Origin: Ruminococcus_C callidus
GTDB taxonomy: Bacteria > Bacillota > Clostridia > Oscillospirales > Ruminococcaceae
Direction: 5' to 3'
Assembly: GCF_049562855.1 (NCBI RefSeq)
Contig: NZ_CP186925.1
Span: 1,674,001 to 1,738,000 of the forward strand
DNA: 64,000 nt
Shown here: positions 41,680 through 50,390 of the stretch, in pieces
Layout of the letters: the number at the start of each line of letters is the position of its first letter
How positions within the stretch are numbered: position 1 is the first letter of the stretch
Made by a program: the position numbers and the translations under genes
The notes under the pieces: generated by a model
The model's input: only the letters and a program-made list of their open reading frames with translations
Told to the model about the DNA's origin: nothing
Databases searched by the model: none

Positions 41680-42786
41680 TTACTTCTTCTCCTTTTCCAT
41701 CACAGCAACGAATTCGTCAAACAAATATGCGGTATCCAGCGGTCCGCCGTGTGCTTCCGGATGGAACTGCACCGTAAAGGCATTGATCTTGTGATAACGA
41801 ATTCCCTCACAGGTTTTATCATTGGCGTTGATATGAGAAACGGTTCCCACTTCCGGATCCAGACTTTCTCCTACAACTGCATAACCGTGGTTCTGGCTGG
41901 TGACATAAGTCCGGTGACTGTTCAGGTCGATAACCGGCTGGTTGGCACCGCGGTGACCGTACTTCAGCTTTTCTGTCCGACATCCCTGCGACAGTGCCAG
42001 CAGCTGGTGTCCCAGACAGATGCCGAAGATCGGAATGCCCAGCTTTGCAATCTCGCCCACATTGTCGATGATCGCCTGATTTTCGGACGGATCCCCCGGT
42101 CCATTGGAAAGCATGATGCCGTCTACGTGCATCGCCTTTAATTCTTCTGCACTGGTGGCTGCCGGCAGAACTACGACTTCACAGCCGCGTTTTACCAGTT
42201 CGTTCCGGATATTGCGTTTGTAACCGAAATCGTACAGAGCGACCTTATACTTCGGTGTTCCCTCACGATAAGTTCTCGGCTCGTCGCCGGTCACGCTGAG
42301 AATTGCATTCTGAATGGTGTAGTTCCGAACCTGTTCCAGCAGCTCTTCTTTCTTGGCGTAAACATCTTCTGTTGTAATCACGCCGTTCATAACGCCGACT
42401 TCCCGAATGATACGGGTCAGCTTACGGGTATCGATGTTGTAGATGCCCACAATGTTCTGTTCTTTCAGGAATCCGTCAATATCCCCTTCCATGCGGAAGT
42501 TCGACGGGGTGTTGCACCATTCCCGCACAATGTAACCGTGGATATAAGAACGTGCAGATTCGCTGTCTGCTGCATTGACACCATAGTTGCCGATCAGCGG
42601 AAATGTCTGTGTGACCAGCTGCCCATAATAGCTGGGGTCGGTCAGTGTTTCCTGATAAGCAGTCATACCGGTGGTAAAGACTACCTCACCGATTGCCGTT
42701 CCCTTGACACCAAAATGCAAACCTTCAAAAATCGTTCCGTCTGCCAGAAGCAGATAGGCGTTATCGCCTCGTTCCAATAATGACAT
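41680..42786 (-). CDS. carA: Carbamoyl phosphate synthase, small subunit (368 aa)
   Basis: Glutamine amidotransferase subunit supplying ammonia to CarB. N-terminal domain with LLADGTIFEG and GEVVFTTGMTAYQE; class I glutaminase domain with LSNGPGDPS (about 229-237), the nucleophile in FGICLGHQLLALSQG (Cys about 258) and the catalytic His in TVQFHPEAHGGPLD. ATG at 42784-42786 follows AAAGGACTGG. Confidence 0.97.
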   Translation of the reverse strand: MSLLERGDNAYLLLADGTIFEGLHFGVKGTAIGEVVFTTGMTAYQETLTDPSYYGQLVTQTFPLIGNYGVNAADSESARSYIHGYIVREWCNTPSNFRMEGDIDGFLKEQNIVGIYNIDTRKLTRIIREVGVMNGVITTEDVYAKKEELLEQVRNYTIQNAILSVTGDEPRTYREGTPKYKVALYDFGYKRNIRNELVKRGCEVVVLPAATSAEELKAMHVDGIMLSNGPGDPSENQAIIDNVGEIAKLGIPIFGICLGHQLLALSQGCRTEKLKYGHRGANQPVIDLNSHRTYVTSQNHGYAVVGESLDPEVGTVSHINANDKTCEGIRYHKINAFTVQFHPEAHGGPLDTAYLFDEFVAVMEKEKK

Positions 42787-42854
42787 GACACCAGTCCTTT
42801 CCGATCTAAGAGCCTGCGATGCACCTTGCAATGCACCGGCGTTGCCCTGAAAAA

Positions 42855-43772
42855 TTATAAATATGCGGTAATATCATCACGCATACGGATTGCTTCTCTT
42901 CTGGCAGCTTCTGCAAAAGCCGTTTCCGGACAGTTTTCTTCCTTTTTCCATGCACACATAATGGCACGGGAGGAGTTGACAATCGCACCTCTGCCGTTTT
43001 CATCAAATGCACCGGCAACGCCCTGTGCACCGCCGCCCTGTGCACCGTATCCCGGCACCAGGAACAGCGTATGCGGCAGCTTTTTCCGGAGTTCCGCCAG
43101 CTGTTCCGGATAGGTCGCACCTACCACAGCACCCACTGCGGAATAGCCATAGGCACCGATCTGCCTGCTGCCCCAGTTTTCGCACATTTCGCCCATGATC
43201 TCATAGACCGGCTTGCCGTCGATCAGTCTGTCCTGCAGTTCTCCGCTGGACGGATTCGAGGTCTTTGCCAGCACGAAAATACCCTTGTCATATTTTTCGC
43301 AAACGTCCAGCAGCGGCTGAATGCCGTCTGTTCCCAGATAGCCGTTGACTGTCAGTGCATCTGCTCCAAAGGGTTCCAGTTCCACGCCGTCCACATCTAC
43401 TTTTCCCAGATGTGCGGTGGCATATGCAGTCATGGTCGCACCAATGTCATTGCGTTTGCCGTCTGTCATGACGAACATGCCCTTGCTCTGTGCATAGCGA
43501 ATGGTTTCCGCCAGTGTGCGGACACCTGCCCAGCCGTACATTTCATAGTATGCAGCCTGCGGCTTGATCGCCGGAACCACATCGTACAGGGCATCGATCA
43601 ACGCCTTGTTGAACTGGAGAATTGCATCAGCAGCTGCCTCCAGTGTATGTCCCAGCTTCACAAAGCTGGCATCTTGTATGAACTGCGGCACGTATTCCAG
43701 ACGTGGATCCAGTCCGGCTACGGACGGATTGTGCAGTTCGTCAATTCGTTTGATAAGTCTATCAAAAGCCAT
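42855..43772 (-). CDS. pyrF: Orotidine 5'-phosphate decarboxylase, type 2 (305 aa)
   Basis: Final step of UMP synthesis. The 300-residue type 2 form is recognised by SVAGLDPRLEYVP (about 17-29), AIKPQAAYYEMYG, the catalytic FVMTDGKRNDIGATM (about 98-112) with Lys and Asp, and LVPGYGAQGG near the C-terminus. The start overlaps the pyrC stop by 11 bases. A putative orotate phosphoribosyltransferase (pyrE) is not in the window. Confidence 0.95.
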   Translation of the reverse strand: MAFDRLIKRIDELHNPSVAGLDPRLEYVPQFIQDASFVKLGHTLEAAADAILQFNKALIDALYDVVPAIKPQAAYYEMYGWAGVRTLAETIRYAQSKGMFVMTDGKRNDIGATMTAYATAHLGKVDVDGVELEPFGADALTVNGYLGTDGIQPLLDVCEKYDKGIFVLAKTSNPSSGELQDRLIDGKPVYEIMGEMCENWGSRQIGAYGYSAVGAVVGATYPEQLAELRKKLPHTLFLVPGYGAQGGGAQGVAGAFDENGRGAIVNSSRAIMCAWKKEENCPETAFAEAARREAIRMRDDITAYL

Positions 43773-45066
43773 TGCATCGGTTCCTTTCTTCTAAATACTC
43801 TGTATCCTGATAGCGAATGATGCCGTCTGTGATGGTACACACCGGTTTGCCCACCAGTGTTTTGCCCTTCCAGATCACATTTTTCGCTTTGGAGTGCATT
43901 TTTTCCGGATCTACTGTCCAGTGATAATCCAGATCTACCAGCGTCAGATCTGCCGGCTCACCTACTGCCAGCTGATGCTGCGGCAAGCCCAGAATCTTGC
44001 GGGGATTCTCTGCCATTTTCTGTACCAGCTGCGGCAGGGTCATCAGACCGGCATGCACCAGTTTCAGCGAAGCTGCCAGCGAGGTTTCCATGCCGATCAC
44101 GCCGTTGGGAGCGTAACGGAAATCCGCCTTTTCCGACGGAGCATGAGGAGCATGGTCAGTAACGATACAGTCAATGGTACCGTCCAGAAGTCCCTCCAGC
44201 ACTGCCTTGCGGTCTTTTTCCGTCCGGAGAGGCGGATTCATACGGTAATCCGCATCACCGCAGAGCACCGCTTCCTCTGTCATCAGGAAATAGTGCGGAC
44301 AGGTTTCACAGGTCACCTTGACACCCTGTGCTTTGGCGTGACGAATGATCTCCACGCTGCCGTAAGTGCTGACGTGAGCGATATGAATCGGCACATTGGC
44401 AGAAGCCGCCAGAATGATCTCCCGTGCGGTAATATAGTCTTCCGAAGCCCGATCCATGCCTCTGACACCCAGCGTTTCCGAAGCCACGCCGCGGTTCACA
44501 ATGCCGCCGTTAATAATGGACAGATCTTCACAATGAGAAATAACCGGCAGCCCCAGTGCATCGCCCTGAATCAAAGCCTGCCGCATGGTTTCTGCACATT
44601 CTACCGGTCTGCCGTCGTCGGAAATGGCACAGATGCCGGCATCTTTCAACGCCGCATAGTCGCACATTTCCTCGCCTTTCAGCCCCTTGGTAATGCAGCC
44701 CACGGGGTGAATCTCCACGCCGGTATAAGCTGCTTTTTCGCAGATATAGCGGACAGTGTCTACGCTGTCAATTGCCGGCGAGGTATTCGGCATGCATGCC
44801 ACACCGGTGATGCCGCCAGCCAGTGCCGCTGCGGAACCGGTGAAGATGTCCTCTTTATGTGTCTGCCCGGGGTCACGCAGATGCACATGCATATCAAACA
44901 GCCCCGGCAGTGCTGTCAGGCGGGAGCCGTCAATGACAAAGTGGGCAGATTCGTTCAGATCTTTTCCCAGCTTTGCGATCACGCCGTCCTGAATCAGCAT
45001 GTCACAACGGGGCGAAATGCCGCCCTGCACCAATTGTACATCACGAATCAAAATGGTTTGCTTCAT
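43762..45066 (-). CDS. pyrC: Dihydroorotase, class I (434 aa)
   Basis: Zinc amidohydrolase closing carbamoyl-aspartate to dihydroorotate. Motifs: LPGLFDMHVHLRDPGQTHKED (about 53-73, the metal-binding HxH), GGITGVACMPNTSP, SDDGRPV, HCEDLSII, HIAHVST and CIVTDHAPHAPSEK with the catalytic Asp. ATG at 45064-45066 overlaps the pyrR stop in ATGA. pyrB is absent from this cluster, so aspartate carbamoyltransferase must be encoded elsewhere. Confidence 0.96.
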   Translation of the reverse strand: MKQTILIRDVQLVQGGISPRCDMLIQDGVIAKLGKDLNESAHFVIDGSRLTALPGLFDMHVHLRDPGQTHKEDIFTGSAAALAGGITGVACMPNTSPAIDSVDTVRYICEKAAYTGVEIHPVGCITKGLKGEEMCDYAALKDAGICAISDDGRPVECAETMRQALIQGDALGLPVISHCEDLSIINGGIVNRGVASETLGVRGMDRASEDYITAREIILAASANVPIHIAHVSTYGSVEIIRHAKAQGVKVTCETCPHYFLMTEEAVLCGDADYRMNPPLRTEKDRKAVLEGLLDGTIDCIVTDHAPHAPSEKADFRYAPNGVIGMETSLAASLKLVHAGLMTLPQLVQKMAENPRKILGLPQHQLAVGEPADLTLVDLDYHWTVDPEKMHSKAKNVIWKGKTLVGKPVCTITDGIIRYQDTEYLEERNRCNGF

Positions 45067-45617
45067 TCTTTCCTCATTTCTGCATCAGTGTTCTGATAAA
45101 TCACAACACAGTCGGTTCCGTCAATTTCCCGCACGGAAACCCGAACGGTTTCGCTCTGTGCAGTCGGAACGTTCTTTCCGATATAATCCGGACGAATGGG
45201 TAGTTCCCGATGTCCGCGATCCACCAGTACTGCCAGCTGCATGCACTGCGGTCTGCCGATCGCCAGAATCGCATCAATGGCAGCACGGCAGCTACGACCG
45301 GTGTACAGCACATCATCTACAATGACAACACGCTTGTCCTGTACCGGAAAATGAATGGTACTCTTTGCGGAATGTGTGGCATTGGCAATGCGGTCATCGC
45401 GGAATGGGGTGATGTCCAGTGCACCGAATTCCACCTCTGCACGTTCCAACTCGTATATTTTACGGGCAATCCGTTCTGCAAGCACAACGCCGCGGGACAA
45501 AATGCCCACAATACATAGATTTTCGGCTCCACGATTCCGTTCCAGAATCTCATACGTAATCCGTGCCACTGCACGGCGAATGGCACTTTCGTCCATGATG
45601 ATCGCTTTTTGTTCCAT
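45063..45617 (-). CDS. pyrR: Bifunctional pyr operon regulator / uracil phosphoribosyltransferase PyrR (184 aa)
   Basis: RNA-binding attenuation protein that senses UMP. It has the PRPP-binding VVIVDDVLYTGRS (about 97-109), the start MDESAIRRAVARITYEI and the conserved LVDRGHRELPIRPDYIGKN. AGGAGG with ATG at 45615-45617. It is the first gene of the pyrimidine operon and lies directly behind a PyrR-binding-like leader and terminator, so it should regulate its own transcript. Confidence 0.96.
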   Translation of the reverse strand: MEQKAIIMDESAIRRAVARITYEILERNRGAENLCIVGILSRGVVLAERIARKIYELERAEVEFGALDITPFRDDRIANATHSAKSTIHFPVQDKRVVIVDDVLYTGRSCRAAIDAILAIGRPQCMQLAVLVDRGHRELPIRPDYIGKNVPTAQSETVRVSVREIDGTDCVVIYQNTDAEMRKE

Positions 45618-45642
45618 ACACACCTCCTAAGAGATCATTCAC

Positions 45643-45678
45643 AAAAAAAGCACTTACCCGTTTCAGACAGGCAAGTGC
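45643..45678 (-). terminator. Attenuator terminator of the pyr operon
   Basis: GCACTTGCCTGT/ACGGGTAAGTGC stem followed by TTTTTTT on the minus strand, 26 bases before the pyrR ATG. Confidence 0.85.
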
Positions 45679-45689
45679 GTACAACAACT

Positions 45690-45812
45690 TCTGCATCAAC
45701 ATACCGTACATGCAGAAGGGATCTTATCCGGTTTATGAAACGCCTTGTCAATCTCACGGGATCAACTTAAAGGAATCGCTCTTTCCGAGTGCATATCCAA
45801 CGCACTCGTTTG
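45690..45812 (-). promoter_or_regulatory. pyr leader with PyrR-binding-like element
   Basis: Minus-strand RNA contains TTGATCCCGTGAGATTGAC followed by AAGG (about 45742-45766), which matches the established PyrR-binding loop (purine-rich GUGAG or AGAGAG between weakly paired arms). A CGAGTGC/GCACTCG hairpin lies upstream and a CTTCTGCAT/ATGCAGAAG stem (45690-45719) downstream; the latter probably belongs to the antiterminator switching region. Confidence 0.75.
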
Positions 45813-45821
45813 GTTTTTACT

Positions 45822-45850
45822 AGTATACCACATTTTCCGGCTCTTGTCCA
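45822..45850 (-). promoter_or_regulatory. Promoter of the pyrimidine operon
   Basis: TGGACA and TATACT on the minus strand with 17 bases between, placed between the rsmA stop and the pyr leader. Confidence 0.75.
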
Positions 45851-45876
45851 GTGCTTTTCTGCAATTTCCGAAAAAT

Positions 45877-46752
45877 TTACACTTTTTCCGCAGTTGCTCC
45901 GGACAACCGATTGCTCAGCTCCACCAGCTGCTCCATGGTCAGGTTCTCCATACGTACCGTTTCCGGCAGTTCCATGGCATGCAGGGCTTCCAGCAGAACC
46001 GGTTTTTCATAGTGCATCGTTGCGGACAGTGCATTCACCAGCGTTTTCCGCCGCTGGGAAAAACCGTGTTTCAGCATGGAGAAAAAGTGCTGGGGATCGC
46101 GTGTCTGGTCGGCATAGCGTTTCTGCACATCGATGCGAATGACAGCAGAATCCACATTCGGCGGCGGCAGGAAGCTGTCCCGCGGCACAGTAAACAGCAT
46201 CTCTACTGTTCCATAATAGTTCACTGCGGCGGTGATTGCACCGGAGTTGCGGGTGCCCACCGGAGCCTGCAATTTTTCCGCCACTTCTTTCTGCACCATT
46301 ACCGTAATGGAATCGATGTTCGCTCCGCTTTCCAGCAGGTGCATCAGAATCGGCGTAGTGATGTAATATGGCAGATTGGCACAGACTGCCACGTGCAGAC
46401 CGGCGAATTCCTGTTCCAGCAGCTGCGGCACGTCGAACTGCAAAATATCGCCGTGCAGAATGTGCAGGTTTTCGAATTCCCCGACAGTTTCTTCCAGAAT
46501 CGGCAGCAGCCGCTGGTCCAGTTCCACGGAAGTCACCTTTTCGGCACGCAGTGCCAGCTGCTGTGTCAGGGTGCCGATACCCGGACCGATCTCCAGCACA
46601 CCATAACCTGCCGCAGCGTTGCCCTCCTCGGCGATTCGCGGGCAGACAGAGGGGTCGATCAGAAAGTTCTGCCCCAGCTTCTTGGAAAAGTGAAACCCGT
46701 GCCGTCCCAGAATCGAACGGACGGTTTTCATATCTGTTAAATTGATCATCAT
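45877..46752 (-). CDS. rsmA: 16S rRNA (A1518/A1519) dimethyltransferase RsmA/KsgA (291 aa)
   Basis: Dimethylates two adjacent adenines near the 3' end of 16S rRNA. Motifs: KKLGQNFLIDPSVCPRI (about 24-40), SAM-binding VLEIGPGIGTLTQQL (about 52-66), the acidic VELDQRLL, the catalytic CANLPYYITTPIL (about 123-135) and FLPPPNVDSAVIRI. Two ATGs in a row (46752 and 46749); either overlaps the addA stop. Third gene of addB-addA-rsmA. Confidence 0.96.
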   Translation of the reverse strand: MMINLTDMKTVRSILGRHGFHFSKKLGQNFLIDPSVCPRIAEEGNAAAGYGVLEIGPGIGTLTQQLALRAEKVTSVELDQRLLPILEETVGEFENLHILHGDILQFDVPQLLEQEFAGLHVAVCANLPYYITTPILMHLLESGANIDSITVMVQKEVAEKLQAPVGTRNSGAITAAVNYYGTVEMLFTVPRDSFLPPPNVDSAVIRIDVQKRYADQTRDPQHFFSMLKHGFSQRRKTLVNALSATMHYEKPVLLEALHAMELPETVRMENLTMEQLVELSNRLSGATAEKV

Positions 46753-49700
46753 GATTTTACCTCAATACTTTTCTGAAGATGTGTGCTGTACAGATAGCAC
46801 TGTCGCACCGGCATTCCCGTGATGCACTGTAATGCACCGCGGTACAGCAGCAGCTGTTCCCGATAGCTGTCCGCCAGTTCCTCCGGCGAAGAAGCGGTAT
46901 CGGTCTTATAGTCCACCAGCACAAAGCCGTCCTCCTCCTGAAATGCCAGGTCTATGATACCTTTCAGGATACTGTCGGAGTTTTCATAGCGGTGCAGGAT
47001 CGCCGCAGCTTCCGGATATGCCTGCAAGTCCCGACACTGCACCAGAAATTTCTTTTCCCGCAGTACCATGCGGGAACGGCGAAGCCGCTGATACAGCTGG
47101 TCGCGGAAGAATGCTTCCGGAATCTCCGGCTTTACGACAGCCGCCTGCTCCGGTGTCAAAAAGCCGTATGTTTGCAACCGCCGGATTTCCGCAGGAACAT
47201 CGGCTTCCGCTTTCCGGAAATCGGCGTACTGGAAAAAGGTATGGATCGCTGTACCCCGTTCCGCACCGGTAAGCCTGCCCTCTTTCTGCCGGAAATCCGG
47301 ACGTTTCCAGACAGGAGCACGATTTTGTCTTGCCTCCTGAATTGCCGAAACGCTAAGCAGGGACTCCCGTTCGCAGTCCGGCGATACATACTGGAACGCC
47401 GTGATCCGACGCAGTTCTTCCAGTGTTTCCTCGTCCGGCGGAGCCGTCACCTCTACCTGTAATTCTTCCGTTTCAGTTTCCTCCGGCAGTTCGAATTCAT
47501 AGGCAATTTGCAGGTTTTCGCTCCACGCCGGCGTTTTCCAGTACTGCGGCGGGAAATTACATGCATCTGCCAATTCCGCATCATGCCGCAGGAACAGACA
47601 CATCCAGATCCACTGTGCCATGCTGCTCACTGACTGTACCAGATAGACAGGCAGTTTCCCCTCCGGCAAGATCATTGCACTGCACTTGGTCAGACAGCCG
47701 CTTTTCCCCAGATAGGATTTTTTCCATTCCAGCGGCAGGAACAGCTGCTGTTTTGCACGTGTCATTGCCACATACAGCAGACGCAGTTCTTCACTTTTGT
47801 AGGCGTTTTCACCTTCCTGGCACAAAACTGCAAACGGCACAGTTTTGGCACGGACATAGGTCGTTGGGTCTTTCACGCAGAATCCGGCAAGCCCTCTCTC
47901 GGAAAACAGGGCACTCTTTTCGCCGTCCCTGTACTTCATAGCCTTTTCCAGATTGCCGAGGAATACAAAGGGATATTCCAGTCCTTTGGAGCCGTGCATG
48001 GTCTTTACTGCCACAGCGTTTTCCGCACCGGCGGAAACGGACGACTGCTGAAAGTCATCGTTGTTTTCCAGCAGCCAGTCGATATACCGCAGGAAGCCGG
48101 AAACGCTGCCGTGAAATGCGTCGGTGTTCTCCTCATACTGCTTGGCGTATTGCAGCAGCAGACGCAGATTTGCCCGCTTTCGTTCCCCGTCTTTTGCCAG
48201 CTGCATTACAGACAGGAAATCCGTGGTGTCATAGATTCGCCGAATCAGAGATTCCAGCGTCATCATGCCGGAGTCCTGCCGCAGCTTTTGTACGGTGTCA
48301 TACAGATGCCGGCACTTCTCCACCAATACTGAATCCAGCTTTTCCGATGCGGACTCTTCTGCCACACCAATGGCGATCTGCACTGCGTGAAACAGCTTGG
48401 ACTTTTTGGCAAGCATACGAATCTGCATCAGTTCTTCCGGCGTAAACCAGAACATCGGAGAAAGCATCACTGCCGCCAGCGGCGTATCCAGTGTGGGATT
48501 GTCCAGCACACGAAGCATGTCGATCAGAATGCTGATCTCCCGTGCTTTCAGATAGCCCTTTTCCTCCGGGCTCTGCACCGGAATGCCGGCTTCTTCCAGA
48601 GCGTGGGCATATGCCGCACAGGTATCATTATTTCGCAGAAGCACGCAGAAATCCCGATACTGACAGGGGCGAGTTGTGCCGTCCTTTTGCACCACCGGTG
48701 CATTTTCTGCAATCATCTGCCGGATTTTCCGAACGACATAAGTCATTTCTGCATCGTATTCTTTATCCGGTTCCAGAACTGCCACGCAGACTTTCTGCTG
48801 CTCTTTCGGCAGGATCTCGGAAATGGCAGAGCCGGCATACAATGCCTCCGCTTCGTTATAGGTCACATCGCCGCAGGATCCCGTCATCAGGTTGCCGCAG
48901 ACGAAGTTGACAAAGTTCAGAATCGCAGGAACGCTTCGGAAATTCTGGTTCAGCACAATGGGATTGCACACGCTGTCCGGCTTTCCGGCAGAGGCAATGG
49001 CATCACTGAAGTTCTGCGGATTTGCCAGGCGGAACCGATAGATCGACTGCTTGACATCGCCTACCAGAAAAACGTTTTCCCCGTAACGCAGAGCTCCGGT
49101 CTGGGGTTCAATGCAATTGCGGGAGAGCAGCTTGAAAATATCGTCCTGCTTGTTGTTGGAATCCTGATATTCATCGATCATGATCAGCTGATAGTATGCC
49201 TGCAACTCCTCTGCCAGCGGGGACGGAAAAATTCTGCCGTCTTTTTGCGGCACTGCGAGAAGTTCCAGTGCCATGCGTTCCGCATCGTCAAAGGACAAGG
49301 CATTCTGCTGCACTTTCTCTTTCCAGATTTCCGCGGAAATCTGTTCTTCCAGTTCCAGCAGCAGCGGCATCAGCTGTGCCGTCTGTGCCAGATCTTCCGC
49401 CGTATAGGGGTAAATGGTTTCTATCTGCAACGCCACATCTTCTATCATGCCTTTATACATTTCGCGGAGTGATTTGGCACGTGCAAGGGCTTCTTCGTTC
49501 AGCAAGCCCTTTTTGCTGCTGGAAAATCTTTTCCCTGTCCGTTCCTGTTTCAGCTTTGCGTAAGGTTCCAGCAGTTTTTCTGCATCTGATTCCTGCTGCT
49601 GCACCATGCGGAGCGTCTTCTCCAGCATGTGCACGTCTGCTTCGATCCACGCCAACGCCTTGTTATCCGTAACAGATTCGTAGAGTTCCGAAGCAGTATC

Positions 49701-50390
49701 TGCCGCTTCATTTGCCAGCCGCAGAATCATTTGCAGATTTTGTTCCATGCCTGCCGACAGCATCTGATAATAGGTAGAATCCTCCAGCGGCTTTTGCAGT
49801 TCCTGCTGCACCTGCTGTACCCAGTTTTCACGGAACGGCACTGTGCCCAGAAACTTGTGCAGCTCCAGCAACAACCTTTCCAGATCGGTGTCGTCTTTTT
49901 CACAGAAACTGTTCCACAACAGCTGCATATCTTCTGCACGGTCTGTGTGCCACTGGTTCAGTACCACGTCCGCCGCTTTGGAAGTCATCATTTTGCTTTC
50001 GGTTTCACTCAAGATGCGAAAGCCTGCGGTGATCCCCTGATCGCCCAGATTTTCCCGAATCAGTTCAAAGCAGAAAGAACTGATCGTGCAGATATGGGCG
50101 TTTTGCAGGCGGATCTGCTGCTGGTACAGCCACGTATTTTCCGGCTGTTCCTGTAATTTCTGATCCAGTGCCTGATACAGACGGGAACGCATTTCTGCTG
50201 CCGCATCATTGGTGAATGTTACCACGATCATATGATCTGCGGGAACTTTGTTCTCCGGTGATTCGTCCATCAGAATCCGCAGCAGACGTTCCACCAGCAC
50301 CGATGTTTTTCCGCTGCCCGCTGCCGCGGAAACGATCAGACCGCTGTCCCGTCGGGTGATTGCTTCTTTTTGCTGTTCTGTCCAATCCAT
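46749..50390 (-). CDS. addA: ATP-dependent helicase/nuclease subunit A (1213 aa)
   Basis: UvrD-type helicase with C-terminal nuclease that processes double-strand breaks for recombination. Walker A IVSAAAGSGKTSVLVERLL (about 19-37), VVTFTNDAAAEM, Walker B IMIDEYQDSN (about 402-411), VGDVKQSIYRFR, and TMHGSKGLEYPFV (motif V). The RecB-like nuclease domain at the end has the key VLVDYKTDTA motif. Its start overlaps the addB stop by one base (TGATG). Confidence 0.96.
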   Translation of the reverse strand: MDWTEQQKEAITRRDSGLIVSAAAGSGKTSVLVERLLRILMDESPENKVPADHMIVVTFTNDAAAEMRSRLYQALDQKLQEQPENTWLYQQQIRLQNAHICTISSFCFELIRENLGDQGITAGFRILSETESKMMTSKAADVVLNQWHTDRAEDMQLLWNSFCEKDDTDLERLLLELHKFLGTVPFRENWVQQVQQELQKPLEDSTYYQMLSAGMEQNLQMILRLANEAADTASELYESVTDNKALAWIEADVHMLEKTLRMVQQQESDAEKLLEPYAKLKQERTGKRFSSSKKGLLNEEALARAKSLREMYKGMIEDVALQIETIYPYTAEDLAQTAQLMPLLLELEEQISAEIWKEKVQQNALSFDDAERMALELLAVPQKDGRIFPSPLAEELQAYYQLIMIDEYQDSNNKQDDIFKLLSRNCIEPQTGALRYGENVFLVGDVKQSIYRFRLANPQNFSDAIASAGKPDSVCNPIVLNQNFRSVPAILNFVNFVCGNLMTGSCGDVTYNEAEALYAGSAISEILPKEQQKVCVAVLEPDKEYDAEMTYVVRKIRQMIAENAPVVQKDGTTRPCQYRDFCVLLRNNDTCAAYAHALEEAGIPVQSPEEKGYLKAREISILIDMLRVLDNPTLDTPLAAVMLSPMFWFTPEELMQIRMLAKKSKLFHAVQIAIGVAEESASEKLDSVLVEKCRHLYDTVQKLRQDSGMMTLESLIRRIYDTTDFLSVMQLAKDGERKRANLRLLLQYAKQYEENTDAFHGSVSGFLRYIDWLLENNDDFQQSSVSAGAENAVAVKTMHGSKGLEYPFVFLGNLEKAMKYRDGEKSALFSERGLAGFCVKDPTTYVRAKTVPFAVLCQEGENAYKSEELRLLYVAMTRAKQQLFLPLEWKKSYLGKSGCLTKCSAMILPEGKLPVYLVQSVSSMAQWIWMCLFLRHDAELADACNFPPQYWKTPAWSENLQIAYEFELPEETETEELQVEVTAPPDEETLEELRRITAFQYVSPDCERESLLSVSAIQEARQNRAPVWKRPDFRQKEGRLTGAERGTAIHTFFQYADFRKAEADVPAEIRRLQTYGFLTPEQAAVVKPEIPEAFFRDQLYQRLRRSRMVLREKKFLVQCRDLQAYPEAAAILHRYENSDSILKGIIDLAFQEEDGFVLVDYKTDTASSPEELADSYREQLLLYRGALQCITGMPVRQCYLYSTHLQKSIEVKS

